In this document: piece after piece, positions 31,269-32,829 of the stretch
Layout: each line of letters opens with the position of its first letter
How positions within the stretch are numbered: the first letter of the stretch is position 1
Assembly: GCA_900544555.1 (NCBI GenBank)
Contig: UQWD01000022.1
Coordinates: forward strand, 1-32,829
Reading direction: 5' to 3'
Source: an uncultured Eubacteriales bacterium
Lineage (GTDB): Bacteria; Bacillota; Clostridia; Christensenellales; CAG-138
Length of the DNA: 32,829 nucleotides
The notes under the pieces: generated by a model
Databases searched by the model: none
What the model was told of the DNA's origin: nothing
What the model saw: only the letters and a program-made list of their open reading frames with translations
Position numbers and translations under genes: made by a program

Positions 31269-31894
31269 TAAAGATACCTGATTATGCGGCCTTGCCGCTA
31301 AACCGGCCATACTGCGCAATGCCTGCTTGTATAATATATGCGGAGCCGGCGGCCGTCCGTTCCGCGGCTTTGCAGCGGGTTACAAATGTTTCGAGGCGGA
31401 CGGTAAGGGGATAAGCGTACCGTTGTAAAAATATTTATACAAGTGAATTATATGATCCCTAGTCAAGTACGCAAAAAAACACTTAAATCTTTAAAGCGTC
31501 TTCTTTTTTATTTTATGAGAGTTTATGATTACAAATATGGTTAACTTTATACACTCGAACAGCCCGTATATTTTAATGTACAAAACTACCGGCAAAAAGG
31601 TAACTGCTCATAAAAACAGTATAAACATGTTGAATTTGGGTAGCCGCAATACCAGGTACGAAGAAAGACGAGTAAAAAACGATTGTTTTTTACCCTTCTT
31701 TTTTCTTCCTGTTACGCAGTAGAAACGCCATTTTGAGAGTATGAGTATAAGACCTTCACCTTGCTTTGACTGCGCTCTAAAAGCCGCATAGGATCAAGAA
31801 AATTTTGCCCCTAAATGCGAACGCTCCATAATGGTTGGAGAGCGCTTGCGGTTTATCCGATTGCGCTCTCTTGGTTTCATATCAGCAAAAACAC
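31269..31894. other. Gap of about 625 nt without a supported gene
   Basis: The plus-strand frame 31525-31722 (65 codons) has no ribosome site and low-complexity composition and is not called. A perfect GTAAAAAAC/GTTTTTTAC hairpin with a GATT loop lies at 31672-31693, followed by a pyrimidine-rich run. A plus-strand TATAAT (31331-31336) is present, without a convincing -35 or downstream gene. Confidence 0.4.
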
Positions 31895-31950
31895 AAAACG
31901 CCGTCAAGGACGCGGAGCGCAAAGTTTATCCTTAACGGCGTTTTCTGTTT
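31895..31950. terminator. Bidirectional terminator after the HTH regulator
   Basis: AAAACGCCGT (31895-31904) pairs with ACGGCGTTTT (31935-31944), and after a one-base mismatch AAGGA (31906-31910) pairs with TCCTT (31929-31933). T-rich tails lie on both strands. It is 71 nt past the regulator stop codon. Confidence 0.7.
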
Positions 31951-32014
31951 TTGCTATTTGCTCGACAAATTAGAAGTTTGAAGTCTGAACTGTACCCCAA
32001 AATTAGAGCAAATT

Positions 32015-32524
32015 TTATACTTTCTTCCGTGTTGAAAGAATTAAAATAATCGCCCCTATAAGGATAATCGGCGCGAACCTGACAAACAGCCATTCAAAGG
32101 TGTGAAAAGCTACTCCGACAACGGCGGTTTCAGGGTCACTATAATTCCAATCCAAGTAAGGACTCTTTAACGCTATTAAGACCGCAAAAATTGTTACTAT
32201 GACCACACACAATGAGATAAGTAACCAATGAAGCGTTTTCCATCTCGCTGCCTTCCTTTGTGCGAGTTGTAAGTTTATAATCTCCAGTTTTTCGGAAATC
32301 GCTTTTAAGTCGTCAACCCTCGGCTCAATAACAGTTTCTCCAAGCAAAGTGCTTACGGGTGTTTCAAGCACTTCCGATATGGAGATTAACATATCAGAAT
32401 CAGGAACTGACAATCCTTGTTCCCATTTAGAGATTGTTTGTCGCACCACATTCAGCTTGATACCAAGTTCTTCTTGCGAAAGTCCTTTTGATTTTCTGAT
32501 TGCTTTAATGTTTTCGTTTAACAT
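32015..32524 (-). CDS. XRE-family HTH regulator with two membrane segments
   Basis: A 169-residue membrane-tethered regulator. Residues 1-62 are a Cro/CI helix-turn-helix (MLNENIKAIRKSKGLSQEEL, VVRQTISKWEQGLSVPDSDML). A linker of about 30 residues has a coiled-coil look (LKAISEKLEIINLQLAQ). Two hydrophobic segments follow (about 97-117 and 150-165), ending in basic RKKV. Such proteins usually repress their own operon and couple membrane events to transcription. Targets are not visible. The promoter upstream is good, but the ribosome site before the ATG is weak. AT-richer than the core. Confidence 0.85.
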   Translation of the reverse strand: MLNENIKAIRKSKGLSQEELGIKLNVVRQTISKWEQGLSVPDSDMLISISEVLETPVSTLLGETVIEPRVDDLKAISEKLEIINLQLAQRKAARWKTLHWLLISLCVVIVTIFAVLIALKSPYLDWNYSDPETAVVGVAFHTFEWLFVRFAPIILIGAIILILSTRKKV

Positions 32525-32829
32525 TAGGGATAACCTACTTTCTTTCAGTCGTTACCGCTATTGTATGAGATCCTACCCGTTGCTACAAGCAACGCATATT
32601 AACATTCAATCTTTCCAGTCGTGATTTGCTGTTTGGTATATTGGCGAGGAAGTAAACCTGCAAATTGTTTTAGGCATCGCCGGATAAAAGGATATAGGGA
32701 ACAGCAGATTGATATTTCTTATGACCTGGTGGGAATACGCCCTGTGTCCTTACAAAGTGACCTGCAAAGCTAAGAAACGGCATAGCTATGCGCCACGCCG
32801 TTTCATTACTATTTTACAGCCCTCCCGAA
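32525..32829. other. Right-end intergenic region
   Basis: About 305 nt. It holds the promoter of the HTH regulator and, near the edge, a GAAACGGC/GCCGTTTC stem (32774-32781 with 32797-32804) around a GCATAGCTATGC palindrome, probably the terminator of a gene beyond the window. No coding sequence is seen. Confidence 0.4.
32560..32588 (-). promoter_or_regulatory. Promoter of the HTH membrane regulator
   Basis: Minus-strand TTGTAG (32583-32588), exact 17-nt spacer, TACAAT (32560-32565), giving a leader of about 30 nt. Confidence 0.7.

Noticed and set aside
31525..31722. 65-codon plus-strand frame
   Set aside because: No ribosome site or promoter pair, low-complexity basic/aromatic tail over a hairpin with A and T runs.

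Overview
The window looks like a chromosomal segment of an anaerobic, endospore-lineage Firmicute (class Clostridia). This rests on the clostridial yabM-yabN-hup gene order, the ferredoxin-NADP transhydrogenase pair nfnA/nfnB, Gram-positive type signal peptidases, a DUF951 protein next to an MscS channel, and strong AGGAGG ribosome sites. Most genes are moderately GC-rich. A few stretches (9.9-10.7 kb, 28.5-29.6 kb, 32.0-32.5 kb) are visibly AT-richer and look acquired. No rRNA, tRNA, CRISPR array or insertion sequence was recognised. The genus cannot be named from this.

Layout. 1-380: the 3' end of a secreted, Pro/Thr-rich surface protein. 936-4370 (minus): HU, a tetrapyrrole-methylase/MazG fusion and a SpoVB/YabM-type flippase. 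4893-9621 (plus): an ABC exporter, a two-domain nucleoside kinase, a Nudix hydrolase and exonuclease III. 9907-10698: an AT-rich methyltransferase. 11222-14054 (minus): an MscS channel, DUF951 and three signal peptidase I paralogues, the last of which has lost its catalytic Ser and Lys. 14272-16562 (plus): nfnA-nfnB. 16767-17378 (minus): a P-loop kinase.

17626-20677 (plus): a long leader encoding a 10-residue peptide with competing hairpins and a terminator, followed by an RsgA-type GTPase, a tandem GNAT protein with an RNA polymerase alpha-CTD-like tail, and a frameshifted GNAT remnant. This reads as a translation-sensing (attenuation) operon. 20743-22215 (minus): an AraC regulator with a GyrI-like ligand domain.

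22468-25648 (plus): an isolated phage packaging cassette of terminase large subunit, portal and a 48-residue acidic protein. A small-terminase-like gene follows at 27545-27766, beyond an inverted lipoprotein gene. No capsid, protease, tail, lysis or integrase gene is visible, so this is either a decayed prophage or a retained module of unknown use. 27767-32829: poorly coding, hairpin-rich accessory DNA with a small membrane protein, an orphan gene flanked by 17-bp direct repeats, a CNNM/CBS (CorC-type) transporter and an HTH membrane regulator.

The three points most worth a second look are the leader-peptide attenuator in front of rsgA-GNAT, the capsid-less terminase/portal cassette, and the catalytically dead signal peptidase paralogue beside two intact ones.
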